A DNA stretch of 64,000 nucleotides, taken from NCBI RefSeq assembly GCF_001555965.1, contig NZ_LSHX01000042.1, positions 1 through 64,000 on the forward strand, given 5' to 3'. The stretch is from Sphingomonas sp. CCH21-G11 (GTDB lineage Bacteria > Pseudomonadota > Alphaproteobacteria > Sphingomonadales > Sphingomonadaceae). Position numbers and translations under genes: made by a program. The notes under the pieces are model-generated. The model saw nothing but the letters and a program-made list of their open reading frames with translations. It was not told the origin of the DNA and did no database searches. Of this stretch, positions 18,870-27,208 are shown piece after piece (position 1 is the stretch's first letter; every line of letters begins with the position of its first letter).

Positions 18870-19142
18870 TCAGGCGGCGACGGGCGCGACGCGGATCGCC
18901 GCCGCGACGTGGCGGCGCAGCGCGACATCCATGCGTCCGACGCGAACGGCAAGCGGCCCGCCCAGCCAGCCTGCGCGCTGGATGAGGGTTACCCCCACAC
19001 CGTCGTCAAAGCCGAATTCGCGCAGCCGCTTCGCCTCCGGTGGCGACAGCGCCGTCCAGTCGATCGCGACGATCGTCACGGCGGCGTCGCGCGCGATGCT
19101 GGCGAGCGGGACCGACGCGGTGACGGGAGCTGCGATATTCAT
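18870..19142 (-). CDS. feoA: Ferrous iron transport accessory protein FeoA
   Basis: A 90-residue SH3-like FeoA protein, thought to bind the FeoB G domain and support Fe(II) uptake. The pattern LREFGFDDGVGVTLIQRAGWLGGPLAVRVG matches the FeoA core in which a small beta barrel follows a short helix. The ATG at 19142 was chosen; an in-frame TTG 18 bases upstream is less likely. It is the first gene of feoAB, and an AT-rich Fur-like half-site lies just before it. Confidence 0.9.
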   Translation of the reverse strand: MNIAAPVTASVPLASIARDAAVTIVAIDWTALSPPEAKRLREFGFDDGVGVTLIQRAGWLGGPLAVRVGRMDVALRRHVAAAIRVAPVAA

Positions 19143-19166
19143 GCTGCGAGTGATTATCAATTAGAC
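19143..19166 (-). promoter_or_regulatory. Possible Fur-type half site before feoA
   Basis: Just upstream of the feoA start the minus strand reads TCTAATTGATAATCACTCGC. TTGATAAT matches one arm of the Fur/iron-box consensus (TGATAAT), but the second arm (ACTCGCA) is poor. Iron control of feoAB is general knowledge; this site is only suggestive, and it lies so close to the start that it would overlap the leader. Confidence 0.3.
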
Positions 19167-19216
19167 GATGACGACGCCAGCCCAATCGCACATGCGTCCC
19201 GTCGGGTCACGCGCCG

Positions 19217-19642
19217 TCACCCGGTCATTGCCTCGCCGGCCCGTTGCTGCAGCGCGCGGAGCACGACCATCGCCTCGTCGGCCGCCGCCGCCGGTACGAA
19301 CACATGATCGTGATGGAACGCCGCGACCATGTTGCACGGAATGTCGCGCGCGGCGAGCGCCGACGCGACCGCCGCCGTCAGGCCCACCCCGTCCAGGGCC
19401 GAATAGACCCTCAACGAGATGCAGCGCATCGGCTGGTCGATCGCAAAACCCAGGTCGCTCGCTGCATCCGCCGTCAGGATGAAGGAGCACCCCTCCGGCT
19501 CCATGAACATGCCGATAGCGACGGGGGCGGCTCGCGCGCTCAGGCCGGGATCGGTCGAGGTGGCAAAGACGAACACGCGTTCATCGAGCCACGGGTCCAT
19601 GCCTGCGACCATCGCTGCGGCGTCGCGTACCACCTCGATCAT
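19217..19642 (-). CDS. ACT/CASTOR-type domain protein
   Basis: A 141-residue small cytosolic protein. The N-terminal half (DPWLDERVFVFATS...FMEPEGCSFILTADAA) and the C-terminal half (CISLRVYSALDGVGLTAAVASALAARDIPCNMVAAFHHDHVFVPA) match the tandem ACT-like arrangement of small ligand-sensing proteins (ACT_7/CASTOR type). Such domains usually bind amino acids, but the ligand is unknown. It begins 11 bases after the stop of the COQ9-family gene and probably shares its transcript. Confidence 0.78.
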   Translation of the reverse strand: MIEVVRDAAAMVAGMDPWLDERVFVFATSTDPGLSARAAPVAIGMFMEPEGCSFILTADAASDLGFAIDQPMRCISLRVYSALDGVGLTAAVASALAARDIPCNMVAAFHHDHVFVPAAAADEAMVVLRALQQRAGEAMTG

Positions 19643-19653
19643 GCCGGGTCCCG

Positions 19654-20334
19654 TCAGCGCGCCGGATAGCGCAGCCGGCCGATGAAGCGCGACAGGCTGG
19701 GCCGGTATTCGGCCTGCGCCAGCCATTTCGCCTTGGCCTTTTCAAAACGCATGATCCCGTCGATCCGCCGCGCCAGGAAGGCGCGGGTGTCGGCCTGCCC
19801 CTCGCTTTCGTCGTCGAGGAACACGGTGATCGTCGCGGCATAGACGCCGCCCAGGATCGCGCGCTTGGTATAGTGGTTGTAATCGGTCGCGGTGTCCCCG
19901 GCGCGCCGCCACATCATGTCGGCCGACCGCCAGCCGAGCTTCGCCGCGGTCGCCAGATTGGTCGGCAGCGCCAGAATGGCGAGCGCGCGGCGCAACGCCT
20001 CGCGCTCGGGGGCGAGCAGATCGAGTCGCGCCTCGACCAGCGCGGCGATCCGCGCGCGGATCTTCATCGCCGCCAGCGTCTCGGCGGGCAGGCGCGCGGT
20101 CATCTCGGCATCGATCCACGCGAACCAGGCGTCGATCATGTCGACCGCGCCGCCGGGAAAGGCCAGCCGGGCGACGTCCGGATCGATCCCGAGCCCTTCG
20201 GCCGCCGCGGTCACCGCCTGCGGCGTCCAGCCGTCGAACGCGGCATTGCCCGGCAGCGCGGGCGCCAGCGCGGCGCGAATCTCGTCGAGCGTGGCGTCGG
20301 GGGACAGGGTGGGTGCCATCGGGTGCTGCTCCAT
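19654..20334 (-). CDS. COQ9-family ubiquinone biosynthesis protein
   Basis: A 226-residue helical protein of the COQ9 family. It has the TetR-like N-terminal part (LAFPGGAVDMIDAWFAW) and the C-terminal lipid-binding helices with the conserved block DMMWRRAGDTATDYNHYTKRAIL, part of which is diagnostic for COQ9. In mitochondria COQ9 presents quinone intermediates to COQ7; an equivalent role in ubiquinone synthesis is expected here. An internal ATG at 20319, with GGAG at good spacing, is a possible alternative start. The ACT protein gene follows closely. Confidence 0.88.
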   Translation of the reverse strand: MEQHPMAPTLSPDATLDEIRAALAPALPGNAAFDGWTPQAVTAAAEGLGIDPDVARLAFPGGAVDMIDAWFAWIDAEMTARLPAETLAAMKIRARIAALVEARLDLLAPEREALRRALAILALPTNLATAAKLGWRSADMMWRRAGDTATDYNHYTKRAILGGVYAATITVFLDDESEGQADTRAFLARRIDGIMRFEKAKAKWLAQAEYRPSLSRFIGRLRYPAR

Positions 20335-20399
20335 GAATGACGTCGAGACTTAGGGGCTGTGCGAACGAGCGCAAGCCGCACCTTGGCCGTGGCGCGCGA

Positions 20400-21299
20400 T
20401 CACCACTCGCGCCGGACGAGCACGAGCGCGGCGGCGACCAGCGTCGCACCGACCAGGTCGAGTGCACCCAGCCGCTCGCCATAGGCCAGCCAGCCGATCG
20501 TCGCGCCGACCGCGGGCTGAATCAGCAGGCCGATGCCGATGACCAGCGGGCTGAGATGACCGAGCGCATAGATCATCAGGCCCTGGCCGACGATCTGGCT
20601 GCACAGCGCCAGCAGGATCAGGGGCGTCCAGTCGCCAGGCAGGATACGCTCGCCGAGCACGAGCGCGAAGGCGAGAAGCGGGACGACGCTGGCAACGCCG
20701 GACAGCGCCAGCGCCGGCACCGCGTCGAGCCGCGCGCGCACCCCCGACATGGCGATGAAATAGACGGCGTAGAGCACCCCGGCCAGCACGCACAGCAGGT
20801 CGCCGACCAGATTGTCCGGCGACAATTCCGCCGACCGACCCATCAGCAGCGCGCCCCCCGCCAGGGCGAGGCCAAGCGCGATCGCCTGGCCCCGCGCGGG
20901 CAGGGCGCGCGCGACGACGAATCCATAGATGGGAAAGATCAGCGAGGCCGAATTGCCGAACAGCGTGGCGTTGGCGATCGTCGTGCGCAGGATGCCGACA
21001 TGCCAGGCGGCAAGGTCGGCGGCAAAGGCCACGCCCGACACGAGCAGCGTGAGCCAAAGCATCGCCGGCAGGCGCAGGATCGCCGCACGGTGTCGCCCGA
21101 TCGCCACCGCGAGCAGCAGCGGAGTCGCGATCGCGATCCGCCAGAACGCGGACGCCACCGGCCCGGTGTCGGCGAGGCGGACGAGCCACGGACCGAACGC
21201 CAGCGCGCCGTTCGCGACGACGAGCGCGAGGACGGCGCCGAACACCGGATTGCGGCTTGGCGGCGAAACAGTATTTCTTGGCGGCGGCGGCGGATGCAT
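20400..21299 (-). CDS. EamA/DMT-superfamily transporter
   Basis: A 299-residue inner-membrane protein with ten predicted helices in two EamA repeats (first: FGAVLALVVANGALAFGPWLVRLA; second: LVGDLLCVLAGVLYAVYFIAMSG). Members export metabolites or amino acids; the substrate cannot be told. A proline-rich cytosolic N-terminus (MHPPPPPRN) precedes the first helix. It is divergent from the Old Yellow Enzyme gene, sharing a 61-base gap, so the two promoters must lie close together. Confidence 0.88.
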   Translation of the reverse strand: MHPPPPPRNTVSPPSRNPVFGAVLALVVANGALAFGPWLVRLADTGPVASAFWRIAIATPLLLAVAIGRHRAAILRLPAMLWLTLLVSGVAFAADLAAWHVGILRTTIANATLFGNSASLIFPIYGFVVARALPARGQAIALGLALAGGALLMGRSAELSPDNLVGDLLCVLAGVLYAVYFIAMSGVRARLDAVPALALSGVASVVPLLAFALVLGERILPGDWTPLILLALCSQIVGQGLMIYALGHLSPLVIGIGLLIQPAVGATIGWLAYGERLGALDLVGATLVAAALVLVRREW

Positions 21300-21360
21300 C
21301 GCGGCCCTTAGTCGACTATCTCCCGCAGCGTGCAACGGGAAATCGAAAGGACGATCCAAG

Positions 21361-22467
21361 ATGCCCAGCCTGTTTGACCCGATCGATCTCGGCGCGGTGC
21401 GCGCGCCCAACCGGGTGCTGATGGCGCCGCTGACCCGCGGCCGCGCGACGCGCGAACACGTGCCCACCGCGATCATGGGCGACTATTATGCCCAGCGCGC
21501 CGGCGCCGGCCTGATCATCACCGAAGCGACCGGCATCAGCCGCGAAGGGCTCGGCTGGGCCTATGCGCCGGGCCTGTGGACCGACGCGCAGACCGAAGGA
21601 TGGAAGCCAGTGGTCGAACAGGTCCACCGCGCCGGCGGGCGCATCTTCGCGCAATTGTGGCACATGGGCCGGCTGGTCCATCCCGATTTTCTCGACGGCG
21701 CGGCTCCCTTGTCCTCGTCCGCGACCCAGGCGCCCGGCGCGGTGCGCACCTATCTCAGCCTCGAGGAAAGCGAGAAGGCGAAGCGCGGCTATGGCATGGC
21801 GCGCGCCGCGACGCTGGACGACATCGCCCGCGTCCTCGACGATTATGCGCGCGCGGCGCGCAACGCGCGTGCCGCCGGGTTCGACGGCGTCCAGCTCCAT
21901 GCCGCGAATGGCTATCTGATCGACCAGTTCCTGCGCGACGGCGCCAACCTGCGCGACGACGATTATGGCGGCAGCCCGGAAAACCGCGCACGCCTGTTGC
22001 GCGAGGCGGTCGCGCGGCTGATCGACGCGGTCGGCGCGGACCGGGTGGCGGTGCGCTTCAGCCCCAATGGCGATACGCAGGGCGTGATCGACAGCGACCC
22101 CGAATCGGTGTTCGTCCCCGCCGCCAAATGGCTCGACGACCAGGGCATCGCGTTCCTCGAGCTGCGCGAGGTCGGCCAGGAGGGCACGTTCGGCAGCACC
22201 GACCAGCCCAAGGTCGGCCCGGCGATCCGCCGCGTCTTCACGCGCCCGCTGATCCTCAACCAGGATTATCGCGGCGACAACGCGCAGGCCGCGCTCGACG
22301 CCGGGCTGGCGGACGGCATCGCGTTCGGACGGCCCTTCATTTCCAACCCCGATCTGGTCGATCGGCTGCGCACGGGCGCGGCACTGACGCCCGACGTGGT
22401 GGCGCACTGGTACAGCCGCGGCACCGAAGGCTATACCGACTATCCGGTGCTGGCGGAGGCGGCTTGA
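21361..22467 (+). CDS. Old Yellow Enzyme family alkene reductase
   Basis: A 368-residue FMN-dependent TIM-barrel enzyme (NemA-like) that reduces activated C=C bonds of enones, maleimides or nitro compounds with NADPH. Visible motifs are the N-terminal FDPIDLGAVRAPNRVLMAPLTR, the substrate-binding pair His180/Asn183 in HAANGYLIDQF, the segment YGGSPENRARLL, and the C-terminal phosphate-binding DGIAFGRPFISNPDL. AAAGGAC stands before ATG 21361. No TetR-type nemR repressor is adjacent. Confidence 0.95.
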   Translation: MPSLFDPIDLGAVRAPNRVLMAPLTRGRATREHVPTAIMGDYYAQRAGAGLIITEATGISREGLGWAYAPGLWTDAQTEGWKPVVEQVHRAGGRIFAQLWHMGRLVHPDFLDGAAPLSSSATQAPGAVRTYLSLEESEKAKRGYGMARAATLDDIARVLDDYARAARNARAAGFDGVQLHAANGYLIDQFLRDGANLRDDDYGGSPENRARLLREAVARLIDAVGADRVAVRFSPNGDTQGVIDSDPESVFVPAAKWLDDQGIAFLELREVGQEGTFGSTDQPKVGPAIRRVFTRPLILNQDYRGDNAQAALDAGLADGIAFGRPFISNPDLVDRLRTGAALTPDVVAHWYSRGTEGYTDYPVLAEAA

Positions 22468-22514
22468 GCGATCAAGGCAGCTGAGGCGGTCTCCCCGATT
22501 CAGTTTCTGCACCA

Positions 22515-22544
22515 CCCGTTCGTTTCGAGCGAAGTCGAGAAACG
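22515..22544. repeat. Small intergenic stem-loop repeat
   Basis: The stretch contains CGTTTCGAGC followed after a few bases by GAGAAACG, pairing as CGTTTC/GAAACG. From general experience similar elements recur between genes of sphingomonads, but only this one copy was seen here. It lies downstream of the Old Yellow Enzyme gene. Confidence 0.4.
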
Positions 22545-22568
22545 CGAGCCTGATCCACCCCATCTCTC

Positions 22569-22648
22569 GTCACCCCGGCCTTGCGCCGGGGTCCCGCTCT
22601 CGCTTTCCGCGCGTGAAGGCGCGGGGCCCCGGTCGAGCCCGGGGCGAC
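22569..22648. repeat. Dispersed inverted repeat, copy A (full length)
   Basis: It opens with GTCACCCCGGCCTTGCGCCG and closes with GAGCCCGGGGCGAC. Each half is itself a stem-loop, and the two ends pair with one another. It lies between the Old Yellow Enzyme gene and the DUF454 gene, which are convergent. Related copies are at 29487, 40983, 44943 and 52109. Confidence 0.8.
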
Positions 22649-22680
22649 AATCCGGCTGAGATCGAGGCTATGCCCGCCCG

Positions 22681-23034
22681 TCACGAATCGGGGCGCGACC
22701 AGATCCACAACCCGCTGATCACCGCCACGCTGATCGGCACGAATCGCCAATATCCGGGCAGCAGGAAAAGGCCGATGACCCCGCTGCCCCCCAGCATCGC
22801 GGTCGACATCCATTTGCCATAGCGCGGGATGGCGCCGTTGCGCCGCCACGCATGAATGGGCGGGCCGAAATGGCGGTGGTCGAGCAGCCACGCCTCGAAG
22901 CGGGGGCTCGACCGCGCGAAGCAGAAGGCCGCCAGGATGACGAACGGCACCGTCGGCAGCAGTGGCAGGAACACGCCGATAAAGCCCAGGGTCAGCGCGA
23001 TGATGCCCGCAGTCAGGTAAAGGATGCGAACCAT
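22681..23034 (-). CDS. DUF454 (YbaN-like) small membrane protein
   Basis: A 117-residue inner-membrane protein with about four hydrophobic segments and the YbaN/DUF454 signature GFIGVFLPLLPTVPFVILAAFCFARSSPRFE (residues about 18-48), followed by HRHFGPPIHAWR. Function of the family is unknown. The ATG at 23034 is used; the longer in-frame option begins with TTG at 23064. It is probably transcribed on its own, downstream of the riboflavin operon. Confidence 0.85.
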   Translation of the reverse strand: MVRILYLTAGIIALTLGFIGVFLPLLPTVPFVILAAFCFARSSPRFEAWLLDHRHFGPPIHAWRRNGAIPRYGKWMSTAMLGGSGVIGLFLLPGYWRFVPISVAVISGLWIWSRPDS

Positions 23035-23087
23035 TCGCAACCCGTGCCACGAAGCGCGGGGCAAAGCGAGCGTTTAGCGCCCCGGGG

Positions 23088-23627
23088 TCATGCCGCGCGG
23101 CGGGCCCGCCACTGCGCCGCGCTCTGCCCCCACGCATCGACGCGGAACCGGTCGAGCGGCGGCGGCAGCGTCACCGGGCCGCCATTTTCGGACCCGAGGC
23201 GTCGCGCGAGCGCGATCGACCGCGCATTGTCGGGATCGATGGTGTGGATGATGTGATCCCAGCCGAGGATGTCGACCGCATAGTCCATGCACGCGACCGC
23301 CGCCTCATGCGCGTAGCCGCGCCCGGCGACCTCCGGAGTCACGCCCCAGCCGACTTCGGTGCCCGGCCACCCCTCGGGCTGCCACGGCCCGATCCGGCCG
23401 ATCCAGCGCCCGGTCGCGCGCTCGACGACCGAAAACATCGCAAAGCCGCGGATCGACCACGCGCCGCGCATTGCCGCCAGCTCGCGCCATGCCTCCGCGC
23501 GCGATTTGGTGCCGCCCAGGAAGCGCATCGTCGCCTCGTCCGCCGCGAACGCGGCCCAGCCGTCCAGGTCGGATGCTTGCGGCAGGCGCAGCACCAGCCG
23601 GTCGGTGAACAGAACCGGCTCGCTCAT
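23088..23627 (-). CDS. GNAT N-acetyltransferase (RimJ/RimL type)
   Basis: A 179-residue GNAT-fold acyltransferase. It begins [22 protein letters not shown], typical of the RimJ/RimL-like group, and carries the acetyl-CoA-binding segment [19 protein letters not shown], with the later block [15 protein letters not shown]. The substrate is unknown. It overlaps the ribH stop by 4 bases (ATGA), so it is translated as the last gene of the riboflavin operon. Placement alone does not prove a role in flavin metabolism. Confidence 0.87.
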   Translation of the reverse strand: MSEPVLFTDRLVLRLPQASDLDGWAAFAADEATMRFLGGTKSRAEAWRELAAMRGAWSIRGFAMFSVVERATGRWIGRIGPWQPEGWPGTEVGWGVTPEVAGRGYAHEAAVACMDYAVDILGWDHIIHTIDPDNARSIALARRLGSENGGPVTLPPPLDRFRVDAWGQSAAQWRARRAA

Positions 23628-24043
23628 TGCAGCCGCTGGCGCAATTCCAGCATCGCCAGCGCCGCCTTGGCCGCCTCGCCGCCCTTGTCCTTCTGGTCGG
23701 GGCGGGCGCGGACCAGCGCTTGGGCTTCGTTCTCGACGGTCAGGATGCCGTTGCCGATCGCGACGCCGTCCATGCTGAGCGCCATCAGCCCGCGCGCGCT
23801 TTCACCCGCGACGATCTCGAAATGATAGGTCTCGCCGCGGATGACGACGCCGAGCGCGACGAACGCGTCGTAACGCCCGCTCTCGACCGCCAGCGCCACC
23901 GCGCCGGGCACTTCCAGCGCGCCGGGCACCGTCACCGTCTCATGGGCATGCCCCGCCCCCTCGATCGCGGCGCGCGCACCCGCCAGCAGCAGGTCGTTCA
24001 GATGGTCGTAGAATCGCGCCTCGACGATCAGCAGCCTCGCCAT
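23624..24043 (-). CDS. ribH: 6,7-dimethyl-8-ribityllumazine synthase
   Basis: A 139-residue enzyme that condenses 5-amino-6-ribitylamino-uracil with dihydroxybutanone phosphate, the penultimate step of riboflavin synthesis. Visible motifs: [48 protein letters not shown] (with the catalytic His) and PIGNGILT-like [16 protein letters not shown]. The length is normal. It follows ribBX by 5 bases and overlaps the GNAT gene by 4. Confidence 0.97.
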   Translation of the reverse strand: MARLLIVEARFYDHLNDLLLAGARAAIEGAGHAHETVTVPGALEVPGAVALAVESGRYDAFVALGVVIRGETYHFEIVAGESARGLMALSMDGVAIGNGILTVENEAQALVRARPDQKDKGGEAAKAALAMLELRQRLQ

Positions 24044-24048
24044 TTACC

Positions 24049-25191
24049 TCACTCCCCCGTGCCGCAATCGATCGGCCGTTCGCCGACGATCGACAGGCCA
24101 TAACCGTCCAGCCCGACCATCGTATGGTGCGTATTGGTCAGCAGGATCATCTCGCGCACGCCCAGTTCGGTCAGGATGGTCGCGCCGACGCCATAGTCGC
24201 GCAACTCCTCCATGTCGCGCGGCGCGAGCGCCCCCATGCGGGCCTGAAGCGCGACCGAGAAGGAATCGACCCGGGTCGGGCTGATAACGACGACGATGCC
24301 CGCACCGGCTTCGCCGATCATCTCCATCGACCGGCGCAACAGGCCGGCGCGGTCGCCTTCCTCGCCGAAAATGTCGCCGAACGGGTTGAGCGCGTGCATG
24401 CGGACCAGCACCGGCTGCGACGGATCGATCCGCCCCTTGACCAGCGCGACCTGTTCGCTGCCCGTCGCCTTGTTCCAGAAGGTCATCGCGGTCCATTCGC
24501 CGCCCCATTGGCTGACGAACCTGGCCTCCGCGCGGCGCTCGACCAGATGGTCGTGGCGGCGACGATAGGCGATCAGGTCGCGGATCGTTCCGATCTTGAG
24601 GTTGTGGAGCTGGGCGAAGGCGACCAGGTCGTCCATCCGCGCCATCGTGCCGTCGTCCTTCATGATCTCGCAGATCACGCCCGCCGGGTTGAGCCCGGCC
24701 AGGCGCGCGACGTCGACGGCGGCTTCGGTATGACCGGCGCGCACCAGCACCCCGCCCTCGCGCGCGACCAGCGGAAAGACATGGCCGGGCGTCACGATCT
24801 CGTCCCGGCCCTTCGATGCGTCGATCGCGACCGAGATGGTGCGCGCGCGGTCGCCCGCCGAAATGCCGGTGGTGACGCCGTCGCGCGCCTCGATGGACAC
24901 GGTGAAGGCGGTTTCGTGCCGCGTGCCGTTGTTGCGGCTCATCAGGTCGAGGCCGAGCTCGTCGATCCGCGACTTGGTCATCGCCAGGCAGATCAGGCCG
25001 CGGCCGTAGCGCGCCATGAAATTGATCGCATCGGGCGTTGCCATCTGCGCCGGGATGACCAGGTCGCCCTCATTCTCGCGATCCTCGTCATCGACCAGGA
25101 TGAACATGCGCCCGTTGCGCGCCTCGTCGATGATTTCCTCGGGCGTCGAAAGAAAGGCGTGGCGCAGCCGCGACAGTTCAGCCTCTTGCAC
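24049..25191 (-). CDS. ribB: DHBP synthase fused to a degenerate GTP cyclohydrolase II domain (RibBX)
   Basis: A 380-residue fusion. The N-terminal ~205 residues are a full 3,4-dihydroxy-2-butanone-4-phosphate synthase with VDDEDRENEGDLV, the loop TPGHVFPLVA and HTEAAVDVARLAG. The C-terminal ~175 residues have the fold of GTP cyclohydrolase II but lack its three zinc cysteines (the segment reads LVRMHALNPFGDIFGEEGD) and the catalytic RQEGRG-type motif, where VVISPTRVDS is found. It should therefore not make the pyrimidine precursor, so a separate ribA must exist elsewhere. The GTG at 25191, with GGAG upstream, overlaps ribE by 14 bases. Confidence 0.92.
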   Translation of the reverse strand: MQEAELSRLRHAFLSTPEEIIDEARNGRMFILVDDEDRENEGDLVIPAQMATPDAINFMARYGRGLICLAMTKSRIDELGLDLMSRNNGTRHETAFTVSIEARDGVTTGISAGDRARTISVAIDASKGRDEIVTPGHVFPLVAREGGVLVRAGHTEAAVDVARLAGLNPAGVICEIMKDDGTMARMDDLVAFAQLHNLKIGTIRDLIAYRRRHDHLVERRAEARFVSQWGGEWTAMTFWNKATGSEQVALVKGRIDPSQPVLVRMHALNPFGDIFGEEGDRAGLLRRSMEMIGEAGAGIVVVISPTRVDSFSVALQARMGALAPRDMEELRDYGVGATILTELGVREMILLTNTHHTMVGLDGYGLSIVGERPIDCGTGE

Positions 25192-25813
25192 GATAATGCT
25201 CCATGCGTTGCAGGTAGCGGGCGAGCACGTCGATCTCCAGGTTGACGGGCCGGCCGGCTGCGAAATCGCCGATCGTGGTGACGGCGGCGGTGTGCGGGAT
25301 GATGTTCAGGCCAAAGCGCGTGCCGTCGGCCACATCCTCGACCGCATTGACGGTCAGCGACACGCCGTCGACGGTGATCGAGCCCTTGGCGGCGATGAAC
25401 GGCGCGAGTGCTGCGGGGGCATGGATGACGATGCGGTGCGATCCGCCCTCGGGCGTCACCGATACGACTTCGCCGACGCCGTCGACATGGCCCGTGACGA
25501 TATGCCCGCCCAGCTCGTCGCCCAGCTTCATCGCGCGCTCCAGGTTGAGCCGCGCGCCCGCGCGCCACTGGTGCGCGGCAGTGCGTGACACCGTTTCGCC
25601 CGACACGTCGACCGCGAACCAGCCGCCGATGCCCTGCGCGCCCATCGCCGGCGCGCCCTTGTCGACGACGGTCAGGCACACGCCCGAACATGCGATCGAC
25701 GCGCCCAGATCGACCGACGACATATCGTAGCCGGTGTCGATGACGAGGCGCAGGTCGCCGCGATCCTCCGCCGTGCGGACCGTGCCGATATCGGTGATGA
25801 TGCCGGTGAACAT
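25178..25813 (-). CDS. ribE: Riboflavin synthase alpha chain
   Basis: A 211-residue enzyme that dismutates two lumazines to riboflavin. It has two tandem lumazine-binding domains. The first starts at the invariant MFTGIITDIGTV and has SIACSGVCLTVVD and FAVDVSGETVSRTA; the second begins LGDELGGHIVTGHVDGVGEV and has SITVDGVSLTVN. The ATG at 25813 is preferred since the family starts at MFTGII, and GAGGG precedes it. It begins 8 bases after ribD ends. Confidence 0.97.
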   Translation of the reverse strand: MFTGIITDIGTVRTAEDRGDLRLVIDTGYDMSSVDLGASIACSGVCLTVVDKGAPAMGAQGIGGWFAVDVSGETVSRTAAHQWRAGARLNLERAMKLGDELGGHIVTGHVDGVGEVVSVTPEGGSHRIVIHAPAALAPFIAAKGSITVDGVSLTVNAVEDVADGTRFGLNIIPHTAAVTTIGDFAAGRPVNLEIDVLARYLQRMEHYRARG

Positions 25814-25821
25814 CGCTTCCC

Positions 25822-26799
25822 TCAATTCCTGACGCGCTCGTAGACCTCGACCCGGTCGCTGCCAAGCATCCGCGTGTCGTGCGCCTGCCAGCAGCCGTGC
25901 GCGGCATTCAGGTCGGTCAGGCCGATGTCGGGCAGGCTGCGCGCTCCGCCGATCACGATCGGCGCGCGATAGATCAGCAGCCGGTCGACCCGGCCGGCGG
26001 CGAGGAACGCCGCCGCCGTCACCGCGCCGCCCTCGACCATCAGATGATTGCCGGGCAATGCGTCGATCCGCTCGACCGCGTCGATCGCGGTCCAGCCCGC
26101 CGCATCATCGGGCAAAGGATGGCGGGTCAGCACGATGCGCGCCGGCGATCGCGACGCAAGCCCGGGCAGCCGTACGTCGAGGCGCGGGCGATCGGCGTCA
26201 AAGGTGCCGCGCCCGACCAGGATGGCGTCATGGCGGCTGCGCTCGACGTGCGCGTGCGCGCGTGCCGCCTCGCCGGTGATCCACTGGCTGCGCCCGTCCG
26301 CCATCGCCACCCCGCCATCGAGCGACAGCGCGAGCTTGAGCGTGACGTGCGGACGACCCAGCTGCTGGCGGGTGAGAAACCCGGCCAGCGAGCGCCGCGA
26401 GGCGGAATCGTCAAGCAGTACGACGTCGACCCCGGCGTCGCTCAGCCGCGCCGCCCCCCTGCCGTCGGTGCGCGGATCGGGGTCGCGGACACCGATGACG
26501 ACGCGGACGATGCCCGCCGCGGGGATCAGGTCGGCGCAGGTCGGACCGCGCGGCGAGGCATGCGCGCACGGCTCCAGCGTCGTGTAAAGCGTCGCCCCCT
26601 TCGCCCGTGCGGCCGCCAGTTCGATCGCCTGCGCTTCGGCATGGGGGCGGCCGCCCGGCTGGGTCCAGCCGCGCCCGACGACCACGCCGTCGCGCACGAT
26701 CACACAGCCGACCGCCGGGTTGGGTGCGCTTCGCACCCGCGCGCGTTCGGCCAGCGCCGCCGCCGCGGCCAGCCAGCGCCGATCGTCGCCTGCGTTCAG
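25822..26799 (-). CDS. ribD: Bifunctional pyrimidine deaminase/reductase RibD, probable CTG start
   Basis: A ~325-residue enzyme for steps two and three of riboflavin synthesis. The deaminase domain has SAPNPAVGCVIVRDG and the zinc ligands in GGRPHAEAQAI and LEPCAHASPRGPTCADLI. The reductase domain has PHVTLKLALSLDGGVAMADG, SQWITG, DAILVGRGTF and LMVEGGAVTAAAFL. The conserved N-terminus (DDRRWLAAAAALAERAR) needs a start near 26799, but no ATG, GTG or TTG exists there. The only fitting codon is CTG, overlapping the preceding TGA as CTGA. The next in-frame GTG (26736) would delete the first helix. It is the first rib gene of the operon. Confidence 0.9.
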   Translation of the reverse strand: MNAGDDRRWLAAAAALAERARVRSAPNPAVGCVIVRDGVVVGRGWTQPGGRPHAEAQAIELAAARAKGATLYTTLEPCAHASPRGPTCADLIPAAGIVRVVIGVRDPDPRTDGRGAARLSDAGVDVVLLDDSASRRSLAGFLTRQQLGRPHVTLKLALSLDGGVAMADGRSQWITGEAARAHAHVERSRHDAILVGRGTFDADRPRLDVRLPGLASRSPARIVLTRHPLPDDAAGWTAIDAVERIDALPGNHLMVEGGAVTAAAFLAAGRVDRLLIYRAPIVIGGARSLPDIGLTDLNAAHGCWQAHDTRMLGSDRVEVYERVRN

Positions 26800-27143
26800 A
26801 TGCCGAGCCGCTCGAGCCGGTCGTCGAGCCGCTTGAACTCGGCCTGGCGCTTCAGCTGACGGGCGCGCAGCTCGGCCGCTCGCTTCTTCTCGGCGATCAG
26901 ATCGGCCTTCTGCCGGTCGATGATCTCGCGGTCGGTGCGGCTGAGCGGCCAGCTTTCGACATAAAGCACGTCGCGCTTGTACGTCGGCGGGATCGCCGCA
27001 TCCTTGTAGAGCGCGAACAGGATCGTGCCGGTCACCGCAAACGAGATCACCATGAACCCGATTTCGTGCGGCTTGCGCAACGCGAGGAAGCGACGAAGGT
27101 CGCGCCAGGCGCGCAACGGCGAAAGGGATCGGAGAAACGACAT
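26796..27143 (-). CDS. Small membrane-anchored coiled-coil protein
   Basis: A 115-residue protein of unknown function. Residues 1-30 are basic (SFLRSLSPLRAWRDLRRFL), one membrane helix follows (GFMVISFAVTGTILFALYK, about 30-48), and the C-terminal third is a highly charged helix with heptads (IIDRQKADLIAEKKRAAELR and on), likely coiled coil facing the periplasm. The ATG at 27143 was chosen because an upstream in-frame codon would add a low-complexity stretch. It lies between tonB and ribD; its stop is fused to the ribD start, so translation of ribD likely depends on it. Confidence 0.75.
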   Translation of the reverse strand: MSFLRSLSPLRAWRDLRRFLALRKPHEIGFMVISFAVTGTILFALYKDAAIPPTYKRDVLYVESWPLSRTDREIIDRQKADLIAEKKRAAELRARQLKRQAEFKRLDDRLERLGI

Positions 27144-27208
27144 CGTGCGCCAAGATAGGGTGGCGGAGCCGTTGAGGCCAGCCCCGCGCAACTGCACCCC
27201 CGGCAAGC

